NCBI RefSeq assembly: GCF_023734775.1
Contig: NZ_AP025734.1
Location: 124,001 to 188,000 of the forward strand
Length of the DNA stretch: 64,000 nucleotides
Origin: Nostoc cf. commune SO-36
Lineage (GTDB): Bacteria; Cyanobacteriota; Cyanobacteriia; Cyanobacteriales; Nostocaceae
Direction: 5' to 3'
This document shows positions 9,167 through 17,215 of the stretch, in pieces. Positions within the stretch are counted from its first letter, which is position 1. Each line of letters begins with the position of its first letter. The position numbers were made by a program, and so were the translations under genes. Under the pieces are notes generated by a model that saw nothing but the letters and a program-made list of their open reading frames with translations, searched no databases and was not told where the DNA came from.

Positions 9167-9652
9167 ATGAAGAAATCACTGATTTACGCTGTTGTATTGA
9201 CTCTGAGTAGTACAGCTATTATTGCTCCTAGCTATGCAAGTGCTAGAACCGATGATGGTAGGGTTCCCCATATTGATGGAAATACACAATTCCCTCCCAC
9301 ACGCTGGGGAATTTTTAGACATACTTTCCGGTTACACGTTCCCCAAAATAGCAAAGCTGTTACCCAACTACTTATCAAAGTTCCAGACAATGTAACTATA
9401 AGTAGTGACATTAAAAATATCGATGTTGTGGATGAAAATGAACATAATATTAACACTAATGTATCTGTCAATGGTAAAACAATACTACTAGCTTTTACCG
9501 AACCAGTTGCTCCTAATACTAAGTTGGATATTGATCTTAACAAGATAAAAAGACGAAATCTTGGTAATGGTTCTGTCTACAGCTTTTCGGTTAAAGAGGT
9601 TGGCATTGATGCAGAAATTCCTATAGGTGTTGCTTGGTTTCGTACTTACTAA
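9167..9652 (+). CDS. Secreted DUF2808-type protein, paralog 2
   Basis: A 161-aa protein starting MKKSLIYAVVLTLSSTAIIA (signal peptide, cleavage probably after SYASA). It has the same core as its neighbours: TFRLHVPQNSKAVTQLLIKV, NVSVNGKTILLAFTEPVAPN and a C-terminal AEIPIGVAW. The ATG at 9167 is preferred over a TTG at 9155 because a GGAAG Shine-Dalgarno-like sequence lies 5-10 nt upstream and the signal peptide then aligns with the paralogs. It is probably exported to the periplasm or cell surface. Function is unknown. Confidence 0.75.
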   Translation: MKKSLIYAVVLTLSSTAIIAPSYASARTDDGRVPHIDGNTQFPPTRWGIFRHTFRLHVPQNSKAVTQLLIKVPDNVTISSDIKNIDVVDENEHNINTNVSVNGKTILLAFTEPVAPNTKLDIDLNKIKRRNLGNGSVYSFSVKEVGIDAEIPIGVAWFRTY

Positions 9653-9686
9653 TCCAATCCAACTTTTTCACTAACAAACTATGGGA

Positions 9687-9703
9687 TTTCATTGAGATTT
9701 CAT
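9687..9703 (+). promoter_or_regulatory. TTTCAT-N5-TTTCAT direct repeat, copy 4
   Basis: TTTCAT TGAGA TTTCAT lies 60 bp before DUF2808 paralog 3, with TGTCAA 7 nt later. The sequence ATAATA begins 17 bp after the second half-site, the best -10 candidate of the set. Confidence 0.65.
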
Positions 9704-9762
9704 CTGTGAATGTCAAACTGATAATAGAAAGTAAATTGAATTAATTTTCAAGGAAAATAAAA

Positions 9763-10239
9763 ATGAAAAAATTGATTTATGCTGTTGCATTCACACTAGC
9801 ATTTACATCTTCAGTTGATGCTGTTTTCGCAAGCGGAAAACTAGGTGATTTTAGCGCTTCCCATTTGATGAAAAGTGCTGCCATTCCTAATACTACTTAT
9901 GCCATAGACGCTACTCATAAATTTGAAGTCCATGTACAGGGTAAACCTCTGGCAGGACTCACAATTAATTTACCTGAAGGAGTGAGCATTGATAAGGGTA
10001 TTGAGGTAGAAAATCAATCAGGGCAAAAAATTCCCACGACAGTTTCTATTAATGAACAAAAAGCTACAGTAGCTTTCTCGCAACCAATAGACCCTGAGAC
10101 AAAGCTATCAATTTCTATGAAAGGGGTTAATACCACAGGGTATAGCGACGAAACTTGGCAGTATCAAGTATATGCTAAGAAAGTTGGATTCACAGAAGAA
10201 ATTCCACTTGGTATAGCTCAGATTCAGACTTATCGTTGA
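9763..10239 (+). CDS. Secreted DUF2808-type protein, paralog 3
   Basis: A 158-aa protein with a signal peptide (MKKLIYAVAFTLAFTSSVDA, then VFAS). The domain is more diverged than in paralogs 1 and 2 but keeps the order: HKFEVHVQGKPLAGLTINLP, TVSINEQKATVAFSQPIDPE and EEIPLGIAQIQTYR at the end. An AAGGAAA Shine-Dalgarno-like sequence precedes ATG 9763. One TTTCAT direct repeat lies 60 bp upstream. The three genes form a tandem family with separate promoters rather than one operon. Confidence 0.75.
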   Translation: MKKLIYAVAFTLAFTSSVDAVFASGKLGDFSASHLMKSAAIPNTTYAIDATHKFEVHVQGKPLAGLTINLPEGVSIDKGIEVENQSGQKIPTTVSINEQKATVAFSQPIDPETKLSISMKGVNTTGYSDETWQYQVYAKKVGFTEEIPLGIAQIQTYR

Positions 10240-10278
10240 TTTGCTAGATAAAACTACTGTCTATAAATTTATGTACCG

Positions 10279-10491
10279 TCAGTAGACCAAAAAGTTTTCC
10301 AGAAGCCTTGCCAGTCCTTGATTTCCGCTTGGGAATGCCAGGAGCCGAAATCAGCTTGTAATCTACGTTTCAAGAACTTTTGTTCTGGGTGGACTTTTTG
10401 GCGATCGCAACTGGTTATGATTGCCAGTCCCAAAACCGACGGCTGAAACCCCCATTATTTCGTCAACTGGCAAAAGTTTTCGATCTACTGA
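10279..10491. mobile_element. 213-bp MITE, copy 1
   Basis: The ends are TCAGTAGACCAAAAAGTTTT and the inverse of AAAAGTTTTCGATCTACTGA, an imperfect terminal inverted repeat of about 24 bp. It is flanked by a CCG duplication (10276-10278 and 10492-10494). The internal sequence is non-coding and contains a GCGATCGC site. An apparently identical 213-bp copy lies at 37542-37754 with its own 3-bp duplication, proving mobility. Confidence 0.85.
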
Positions 10492-10616
10492 CCGTCTGTT
10501 AGGGAAAGAAGAAGTACCATCCGTCTTTTGACTCTCCTATTTGCGTTTAAGTGCAAAAAAAAGTACTACAACTAATTAACGGCACAAACATTATCGATTT
10601 TGTTAAGTAGTTGGAA

Positions 10617-10633
10617 TTTTATCTTAGTTTCAT
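10617..10633 (+). promoter_or_regulatory. TTTYAT-N5-TTTCAT direct repeat, copy 5
   Basis: TTTTAT CTTAG TTTCAT, with one mismatch in the first half-site, followed 7 nt later by TGTCAT. It lies about 310 bp upstream of the response-regulator gene. Confidence 0.5.
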
Positions 10634-10819
10634 ACTTAGGTGTCATAATTATTGTTGACTCAATAGATACCTTGCAAAACTTAGTTTCTATAACTCCTCA
10701 AACTAAGTTCACACCCTATTTAGGCAAGTCGTCTACTGAGTCTTTTCTTTTTGATTATGTACTGCTAAGACCTTAGCCTACTGTTAGGTCTTGTATAGCT
10801 TAATCCTAATTCTTAAGAA

Positions 10820-10836
10820 TTTCATTCTAATTTCAT
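10820..10836 (+). promoter_or_regulatory. TTTCAT-N5-TTTCAT direct repeat, copy 6
   Basis: TTTCAT TCTAA TTTCAT upstream of the response-regulator gene itself, followed 7 nt later by TGTCAA and by TATTTATAG about 15 bp after the second half-site. This suggests autoregulation. Confidence 0.65.
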
Positions 10837-10928
10837 AAACTTCTGTCAACCTATTTATAGGGGTATGCCTATTGCAAGCTATGCTTACGTCACAAATTTC
10901 CACCGAACTTTTAACAACTCAATTTGAT

Positions 10929-11633
10929 ATGAGGGTGCTGCTAGTCGAAGATGAGCCAGATTTAGGGGCTGCTATCAAGCGCACCTTAAATCAACAAAAG
11001 TACTTAGTTGATTGGGTCATGGATGGTAATGAAGCATGGGCTTACTTAGAAAATAGCTCGGCACAATATACAGTAGCGATTCTTGATTGGATGCTTCCAG
11101 GTATTACTGGTTTAGAATTGTGTAAAAGACTGCGTTTGAAAGCAAATCCTCTTCCTGTCTTGATGCTAACTGCTAGAGATAGAACGGAAGATAAAGTTAC
11201 TGGCTTGGATGCGGGTGCAGATGACTACTTAGTGAAGCCCTTTGGGATGGTGGAATTGCTGGCGCGATTGCGGGCTTTGCAGCGTCGTTCTCCGCAGTTT
11301 CAACCCCAACAATTAACTGTTGGTAACTTGACTCTAGATTATGGCAACAATACAGTTGTAAGAAAAAATACTATAGATAAACAGCAAAGCATTCCTTTAA
11401 CTAATAAAGAGTTCCAACTATTGGAATATTTTATGAAGCACCCCAACCAGATTGTTACTACTGAACAAATTCGTAATCAAATTTGGGAAGTTAATGCGGA
11501 ATCCAGTAGCAATGTAGTGGCAGCGCAAATACGTTTATTACGTAGCAAACTCACCAATAGCGACTGTGCTAACTCAATTGAAACTTTGCACGGTATGGGA
11601 TATCGCTTTCATCTCACCAATGAATCAGAATAA
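10929..11633 (+). CDS. OmpR/PhoB-family response regulator
   Basis: A receiver domain begins MRVLLVEDEPDLGAAIKRTL, with the acidic pair ED, phospho-acceptor Asp in VAILDWMLPG, Thr in VLMLTARD and Lys in DDYLVKPFG. A winged-helix DNA-binding domain follows (LTNKEFQLLEYFMKHPNQIV to HGMGYRF). The frame is open further upstream (ATG 10881, TTG 10872), but 10929 coincides with the domain start and leaves room for a promoter. It overlaps the sensor kinase start by 11 nt, the classical two-component arrangement. It probably binds the TTTCAT direct repeats around it. Its kinase is truncated. Confidence 0.85.
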   Translation: MRVLLVEDEPDLGAAIKRTLNQQKYLVDWVMDGNEAWAYLENSSAQYTVAILDWMLPGITGLELCKRLRLKANPLPVLMLTARDRTEDKVTGLDAGADDYLVKPFGMVELLARLRALQRRSPQFQPQQLTVGNLTLDYGNNTVVRKNTIDKQQSIPLTNKEFQLLEYFMKHPNQIVTTEQIRNQIWEVNAESSSNVVAAQIRLLRSKLTNSDCANSIETLHGMGYRFHLTNESE

Positions 11634-12106
11634 GCTGTTTCGGCTCACCCGTATTCGTTTGGCTCTCTATTATGCCATCGTTATGGGTTTAATTTTAAGC
11701 ATATCTGCCTTCGGTTTTTATCGAGCAGTGTTCCATGCCCATGTGGTAGCTTTAGACAGTGAAATCGAGTCTGTATCGGGGACACTGCACGATAGTATTG
11801 AAATAACACTACAGTCACCTGGACGTTTGGAACCTTTAGCACATCAGTTATTTCCAAATATAGCTAACTGTGGAATTCAAGCTACTAATTGTATTCAACA
11901 ACAGCCGCATTCTAAACGTCATCTTCTTGGGATCGTTACTAAAACCAGCTATTACATACGTTTTTTTGATATTTCGGGAAAATTGATTGCTAATGCTGGT
12001 TATTATCCAAAGGGTTTACCTAATGTTTTTAATCAACAAACTTGGCAATTTCTCAAAGACAGCAAAGGCAAAGATTACCATCAAATTACTCTAAGTAGGT
12101 GGGTGG
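11623..12106 (+). pseudogene. Sensor histidine kinase, N-terminal half only
   Basis: Starting MNQNKLFRLTRIRLALYYAI at ATG 11623, the protein has a first membrane helix (about residues 14-38) and a periplasmic sensor region with a YYIRFFDISGKLIANAGYYP stretch. After DYHQITL the frame runs into an IS630-type remnant and stops at 12126. The second membrane helix, HAMP, His-box and ATPase domains are all absent, and no continuation is found after the following IS at 14612. The sensor is therefore lost rather than simply interrupted. Confidence 0.8.
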
Positions 12107-12343
12107 GAAAATTTAGAACTATGTAACGAAAGTTTAACCAGAGGCATTAGAGTCAAATTTGATACGTTTTGTCCTGTAGTTGCCTTTTTCTCCCCTAGCT
12201 TTAACGCCATCAATCACGGCGTAAGCAAGGTCTAACTCATCATCAAATATTTGCCCACATAGTTCATCTTTTTTCAGGTGCTGCCACTCCAATTCAATTG
12301 GATTCATCTCGGAGCAGTATGCGGGCAAAAAGAAGAAGTACAA
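12107..12343 (-). mobile_element. IS630-family remnant, transposase C-terminus
   Basis: On the minus strand the frame reads LYFFFLPAYCSEMNPIELEW followed by QHLKKDEL. This is the conserved C-terminal DDE block of IS630/Tc1-like transposases (LP-YC-E-NPIE-W). The frame ends at 12134, and the terminal non-coding end (GTGGGTGGGAAAATTTAG) abuts the kinase gene at a TA dinucleotide. Everything upstream in the transposase has been replaced by the IS1634 element that starts at 12344. Confidence 0.75.
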
Positions 12344-14611
12344 CCCACATTCCGCACCCACAACTGTGACACCCCAAGGAAACGGATGTATTTAGTACAT
12401 AGGAACTAATTAGTGGGAGAATTGACTAGAATTTATTGGCTCTAAATAGGAATTATTACTATTAACTTAGATATATAGTCAAAAAACTTGGACTTTGTAC
12501 AAAATTTTGGTTCTTAGGTTATTTTGATGGAAAACTTGGTTCAAAATCATTGACTATAAAAAGACAAAAAACCGGTTTGAATCAACAGAAAAATGAGAAA
12601 ATTTCAACAGATACTTTGATGGAGTTTCTGTTGCCATGTTTAGTACCAAAGACCTTGAATTGAAGAAGATTGACCATTTAGGGATAGTAGCAGGAATAGT
12701 AGATTCAATTGGGATTGTAGAAATAATTAATAATTTACTAGGGTCAGAGCCAGGAGAAAAAGTTAGTGCAGGTCAGGTAGTAAAGGCGATGATTTTAAAC
12801 GGCTTAAGTATGATGTCACAGCCGTTATATATGTTTCCAAAATTCTTTGAATTAATTGCTTGTGAACATTTAATTGGTGTAGGAGTAAAAGCAGAATATC
12901 TCAATGATGATAAATTGGGGAGAGTATTAGATAAATTATTTATAAAAGGACTAGATACAGTATTTTTAGCCGTCAGTTTAAATGCAGTAGAAATATATCA
13001 GATATCACTCTCATCATCACACTTGGATTCAACATCATTTCATGTAGATGGAGAATATGAAAATAGTTTACCATCAGTGATATTTGAAAATCAAAAAGAA
13101 TCAGGTTCATTAGAAAAAGAAAATAAAGAGAGTCAATCACCTCAAGCGATAAAGCTGACCTACGGTTATTCAAGAGATCATCGTCCAGATTTAAAACAAT
13201 TTATTACACAATTAGTATGTTCAGGAGATGGAGATATACCAATATATATAAAAGCAGTATCAGGGAATGAAGTTGATTCTAAAAAGTTTGGAGAAATAGC
13301 AGTTGAATATCAGAAAAGAATACAAGTTGATAGTTTAATAGTAGCAGATAGCGCATTATATACAGAATCAAATATCAAGTTAATGTCGAGTCTCAAATGG
13401 TTAACCAGAGTACCCTTGACGATAAAATCAGCAAAAAACTTAGTGATGAGTTTAGCAGAATCGGAATTTGTTAAAAGTGAAAAAGTAGGATATTCTTATG
13501 CCGAAAAGAAAATAACTTATGGAGATATAGAACAAAGATGGTTAATCGTACAAAGCCAAGATAGAAAAAAATCTGACTTAAAGAAATTATCAAAGAAAAT
13601 AGAAAAAGCTTTGACTAATACTCAAACTAAGTTAAAAAACCTATCGCAAGAAAAATTTGCTTGTGCTGCTGATGCTAGAAAGGAATTAACCAAAATAAGT
13701 AAAGAATTTAAATATCATCAAGTAGAAAATATCGAAGTTATCGAAAAAGATCCTAACGTCAAAGAAGAAAATCAATCAAAATACTATCAAATCTTAGCAA
13801 CTGTTAGTGAAAATAAAGATGTTATTGACCAAGAAATATTAAGTGCAGGAAGGTTTATAATTGCGACAAATGTTTTGTCAGAAACTGAACTGAGTAGTGA
13901 GAAAATGCTGTCCGAATATAAAGCACAACAATCATGTGAGAGAGGATTTAGTTTTCTCAAAAATCCTTTATTTTTAGCAGATAGTATTTTTCTGAAAAGC
14001 CCAGAAAGAATAGAAGCATTGGCAATGATAATGGGGTTATGTCTGCTAGTCTATACTCTAGCACAAAGAGAAATTAGAGCAGCTTTAAAATCCTTAAACT
14101 ATACTGTAAAAAATCAATTGGGCAAAGCCATCAACAATCCAACTATGCGGTGGATATTTCAATGTTTTCAATCAGTTCATCTTGTTACTTTTCAACAAAA
14201 AACAGACTTTTATAATTTGACATCTGAGATGAAGTACATTCTCTTATTCCTCCCCGAAGCTTGCCGTAATTACTACAGATATATAAGTTGATTTATCAAT
14301 ATTATTAATACTTTAATCATATCATTTGACTCATTAATAAAATTAATGAGCTTAATTTCTAATGCTGTTTTTAAGTTTATTTCTGGAGAAATATAAGTTA
14401 TGATAAAGTCTTAATCGTTGAAACATAAAATTATATTATTTATTGTTCTAGAAACCACCCTCATTATTTATTGCTTCTTATTGAGAATACATCTGAATCA
14501 ACTTTCCTATCTAAAATTTGTTTTTTTATAGATAAATGTATTTTTTTATTCTTTTTTCATGAATTTACCTCCGTAATAACCGATAGTGACACTGGGGGTG
14601 CGGAATGTGGG
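12344..14611 (+). mobile_element. IS1634-type element, copy 1
   Basis: A 2268-bp element with terminal inverted repeats CCCACATTCCGCACCC at both ends (12344-12359 and the complement at 14596-14611). Three copies of the same length exist in the window. Here the flanks (GTACAA left, TTAAAA right) do not form a target duplication, and the left and right neighbours are remnants of different transposons. This copy has therefore probably taken part in a rearrangement. Confidence 0.85.
12636..14291 (+). CDS. IS1634-family transposase, copy 1
   Basis: A 551-aa DDE transposase with an N-terminal DUF4277-like region (LKKIDHLGIVAGIVDSIGIV). The catalytic acids can be placed in HLDSTSFHVDGEYEN (Asp), LIVADSALYTESN (Asp) and SCERGFSFLKNPLF (Glu, in the YREK-like region). 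A lysine-rich coiled segment (about 310-350) lies between the last two. The translated sequence is the same as in the two other copies. The gene is intact and could mobilise all copies. Confidence 0.88.
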   Translation: MFSTKDLELKKIDHLGIVAGIVDSIGIVEIINNLLGSEPGEKVSAGQVVKAMILNGLSMMSQPLYMFPKFFELIACEHLIGVGVKAEYLNDDKLGRVLDKLFIKGLDTVFLAVSLNAVEIYQISLSSSHLDSTSFHVDGEYENSLPSVIFENQKESGSLEKENKESQSPQAIKLTYGYSRDHRPDLKQFITQLVCSGDGDIPIYIKAVSGNEVDSKKFGEIAVEYQKRIQVDSLIVADSALYTESNIKLMSSLKWLTRVPLTIKSAKNLVMSLAESEFVKSEKVGYSYAEKKITYGDIEQRWLIVQSQDRKKSDLKKLSKKIEKALTNTQTKLKNLSQEKFACAADARKELTKISKEFKYHQVENIEVIEKDPNVKEENQSKYYQILATVSENKDVIDQEILSAGRFIIATNVLSETELSSEKMLSEYKAQQSCERGFSFLKNPLFLADSIFLKSPERIEALAMIMGLCLLVYTLAQREIRAALKSLNYTVKNQLGKAINNPTMRWIFQCFQSVHLVTFQQKTDFYNLTSEMKYILLFLPEACRNYYRYIS

Positions 14612-14673
14612 TTAAAAGGTAGCCCTAAACTCTGGCTAAATTTATCCTTGAGGATTTGTACTCGTAGTGTCAC
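14612..14673 (-). pseudogene. Possible N-terminus of another transposase
   Basis: On the minus strand a GTG at 14671-14673 opens a frame reading TLRVQILKDKFSQSLGLPF that is cut by the IS1634 end. This resembles the start of cyanobacterial IS4-like transposases (recollection, weak). If right, copy 1 of IS1634 is flanked by pieces of two unrelated elements. Confidence 0.3.
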
Positions 14674-15084
14674 AGTAGTATTTATAGTGTTGGCTTGCTC
14701 GTATCAAAGAAAGTATTTCATGAACGAGTAAGCTTTTTTTACCTATGAAAACTTTTTGGGCAACCCTCCACCGTTACCGCTTCCATTTCATAGTCCCTAC
14801 AAAAAATAGCGATCGCAGCCAAGCGTCCACTTCTATTAACGCATTAAGACTTGTAATGCTTATGCAGCATAGTTTATAGCTTTTCTTAGTGCCATTCGGT
14901 ATATGGGGTTTGGCAAACTTCGTATATTTTAGTCTACTTTACCTTCTGGTAAGCCGTCCTCTGGGTATCTACGGTTACGCTATATGAACGCCAACGCCTT
15001 TTTATTTGTAAAAATCCTCACCCGTAGCTACTTGTGGGGTATGCAAACTGTGGCCTATGCGATCGCTCTTTTTAGCCCAAAAAC
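14674..15084. other. Gene-free stretch
   Basis: No gene was recognised in about 410 bp. Two HIP1-type sites (GCGATCGC) occur near 14810 and 15060. The 3' end holds the region just after the likely original stop of parB (15085). Confidence 0.4.
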
Positions 15085-16202
15085 TTATCCAATTAACTTA
15101 CCAATTTCATTTAATTTCTGTGACAAGATTTCTTGTAAAGATTGAAGTTGTTCACGACTAGCATTAGCTAAAGTTATCTCAGATAATCCACTACTGATTT
15201 TTGAATAATTACTTTTACTTCTTTCGATTCTGATTGTTCTGATGTTAAATACTTAGTTTTAATACCCTTAATTAAATCGCGTGTCTCAGGTACAGTTAAA
15301 CTTTCATTTAATACCTGTTCTGTTGCTTTTATTCGTTCTATAGCTGCCTCTTGTTCGGAAACTTTCAATATTTTTGATGACAATGTTACTAATGCCAATG
15401 CGTGAGCGCCTTTCAGTTCTTGATGACGAATTGCTTTTTTTAAATCTTCTGGCAAAGATAACATTGGTAAAAGATTGGACTTAACAGAAGCAGGATTCAA
15501 CCCAAATTCTAAGAACACTAAAAATAAAGCTTGCTCCTCGTTAATAATACCCAGTACTTCTAAACCTTGTTGTTGCTTCTCACTACTAGCAATTAATAAT
15601 TTTGTTAATTCCTTGACTTGATTATTACGTTCAAGCCGCTTAAGTACAGCACCAAGAGTTGTAGCAACCTCATCAATTTCTAAACTAGTGGATTTGGTGA
15701 TCTCTTTAAATATTGCTTCTGCCTTATCCAGTGGATTTAAATCTTCAAAACCTAAAAAAGTCAATAACGAAGATTGATCTAAATCCTGTGGCTGAGGTAC
15801 GATTAATGCTCGAATAGTCTCCCATCCTAATAGCTTTGCTCCAGACCAACGTAACTGTCCGTCCAAGAGCATATAACGACCGTTATCTTGAGGAACTAAA
15901 ATAACTGGTGTAATCTGCCCATGTTTTTTTAGTAATCTCGCTTTTGCCTGAATAGACTCTTGTGTAATTGTTTGTCTTGGCTGGTTAGGGTTAGGGTCAA
16001 TTAGACCTGTATCAATGGCAATCTCACCTGTTTGCGTTTGCAATTGTTCGCGCAATTTGGCGATTTCTGTCTCTAATTCTGGTGATTGTAAAGCACGTAA
16101 CCTTTCTACTTCAGCTTGTAAATCCGTAATTCTTTGTTCTTGATCAGTTTTCTGTACTGCCCCTTTAAATTTATCGCCGATTTGTGGTAATCCTTTTGCC
16201 AT
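15085..16202 (-). CDS. parB: ParB-like partition protein (frame broken near C-terminus)
   Basis: The continuous frame (16202-15174, 342 aa) has a coiled-coil N-terminus (about 20-60), a ParB/Spo0J nuclease-like domain (DTGLIDPNPNQPRQTITQES, LLDGQLRWSGAKLLG) and a helical DNA-binding region (NPLDKAEAIFKEIT). It would bind parS and load as a clamp around DNA with ParA. It overlaps parA by one base (TAATG). Near 15200 a run of five A precedes an abrupt end (VVDYLR); in the -1 frame a plausible tail ISSGLSEITLANASREQLQS continues to a stop at 15085. One missing A, a real truncation or frameshifting would all explain this. Confidence 0.85.
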
Positions 16203-16987
16203 TATTTTTCCTTAATTAATGCAATTATATCATCAACAATTAACTTGAAATCTTTGCAAGCAGGATGCTTGGGACGATACTTGTGCAATGGTAATCCATA
16301 GGCACTAGCATTTTTAAATTCGTTAGAACTGCGAATTTTTGGATACAACTTTATACCTAATCTCTCAGCAATTGCAGGTAACTGTGCCAGGTATTGCCTG
16401 TGCATAGCTACTACTCCGTTATACATACTGGGAACAAACCCTAAAATTGGTGGACGTGGTTCAAGTTGTAACTCGTCACTTGTGGAAATGCACCATTCAA
16501 CTAACTCTGCCGAACCAGAAATAGCTTTCATCTCTAACTGTACTGGAACTAAAACATGAGTAGCAGCAGCTAAAGCATTGACGTTTAGCATACCCAAAGT
16601 TGCAGGACAGTCCAAGATAATTAAGTTATGAGGTAATGAATATTTATTTAGTTTGTCCGCTAGACTGTATTCTCCACGTTTTCTGATAACCAATTCATTA
16701 GCTATTTCAGCCAACAAGGGATGTCCTTGACACACCTCAACTTTGGAATCCCAAACTGGTACTAATGACCAATCACCTTTAAAATCCTTAGAAAGTAACT
16801 CTACTGTAGTTAAATTTGCTTCGGCTGGTGACAAACCACAAAACACATCCAATGAACGTTGGGGGTCTAAATCTAACATAGCTACTGTATAACCCCGCTT
16901 ACTTACTTCATAGGCAATATGTGTGCTAATGGTAGACTTACCTACTCCACCAGCATTAGCCAGGAGCGCGAGAACTATTTGTTTCAT
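16202..16987 (-). CDS. parA: ParA-like partition ATPase
   Basis: A 261-aa P-loop ATPase with the deviant Walker A motif in LLANAGGVGKSTISTHIAYE (residues 8-27), the A' motif MLDLDPQRSLDVF and Walker B-like LIILDCPATLGMLN. It lacks an N-terminal DNA-binding extension, as in type Ib ParA. It positions plasmid copies together with ParB. parA and parB are translationally coupled by a one-base overlap. Two related palindromes lie 35-110 bp upstream and are likely the centromere and/or operator. Confidence 0.92.
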   Translation of the reverse strand: MKQIVLALLANAGGVGKSTISTHIAYEVSKRGYTVAMLDLDPQRSLDVFCGLSPAEANLTTVELLSKDFKGDWSLVPVWDSKVEVCQGHPLLAEIANELVIRKRGEYSLADKLNKYSLPHNLIILDCPATLGMLNVNALAAATHVLVPVQLEMKAISGSAELVEWCISTSDELQLEPRPPILGFVPSMYNGVVAMHRQYLAQLPAIAERLGIKLYPKIRSSNEFKNASAYGLPLHKYRPKHPACKDFKLIVDDIIALIKEK

Positions 16988-17021
16988 AAAAATTACTCAA
17001 ACTTAGTCGCAGTATATCAAT

Positions 17022-17051
17022 TGTTTGTCGGATTTTAAAATCCGACAAACA
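17022..17051. promoter_or_regulatory. 30-bp perfect palindrome upstream of parA (parS-like)
   Basis: The arm TGTTTGTCGGATTTT is followed directly by its exact reverse complement AAAATCCGACAAACA. It lies 35 bp before the parA start. A related palindrome follows at 17074. Candidate parS site or ParA/ParB operator. Confidence 0.65.
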
Positions 17052-17073
17052 TAAGTTTGAAAATTTTAATAAA

Positions 17074-17095
17074 TGTTGTATTTTGAAATACGACA
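17074..17095. promoter_or_regulatory. 22-bp imperfect palindrome, second parS-like site
   Basis: TGTTGTATTTT paired with GAAATACGACA, two mismatches between arms. It has the same outline as the inner 22 bp of the palindrome centred 48 bp away (TGTCGGATTTT/AAAATCCGACA). Confidence 0.5.
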
Positions 17096-17215
17096 CAAGC
17101 TGAATTTCAAAAATTACATTTGGCTAACTGAGCTAGGCTTTTTGGCTACTCGATAAGTCTCCTAATTTATCTGTGGTGGACGAGCTTCTCCCCCATTTTT
17201 TTGTCGCCAAATTTA

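Noticed and set aside
10240..10871. A gene in the spacer before the regulator
   Set aside because: The spacer is accounted for by a non-coding MITE and two direct-repeat sites; frames are short and unstructured.
12973..13173. Minus-strand 66-aa frame inside the IS1634 transposase (also at 40878 and 61351)
   Set aside because: It is an antisense shadow repeated only because the IS is repeated.
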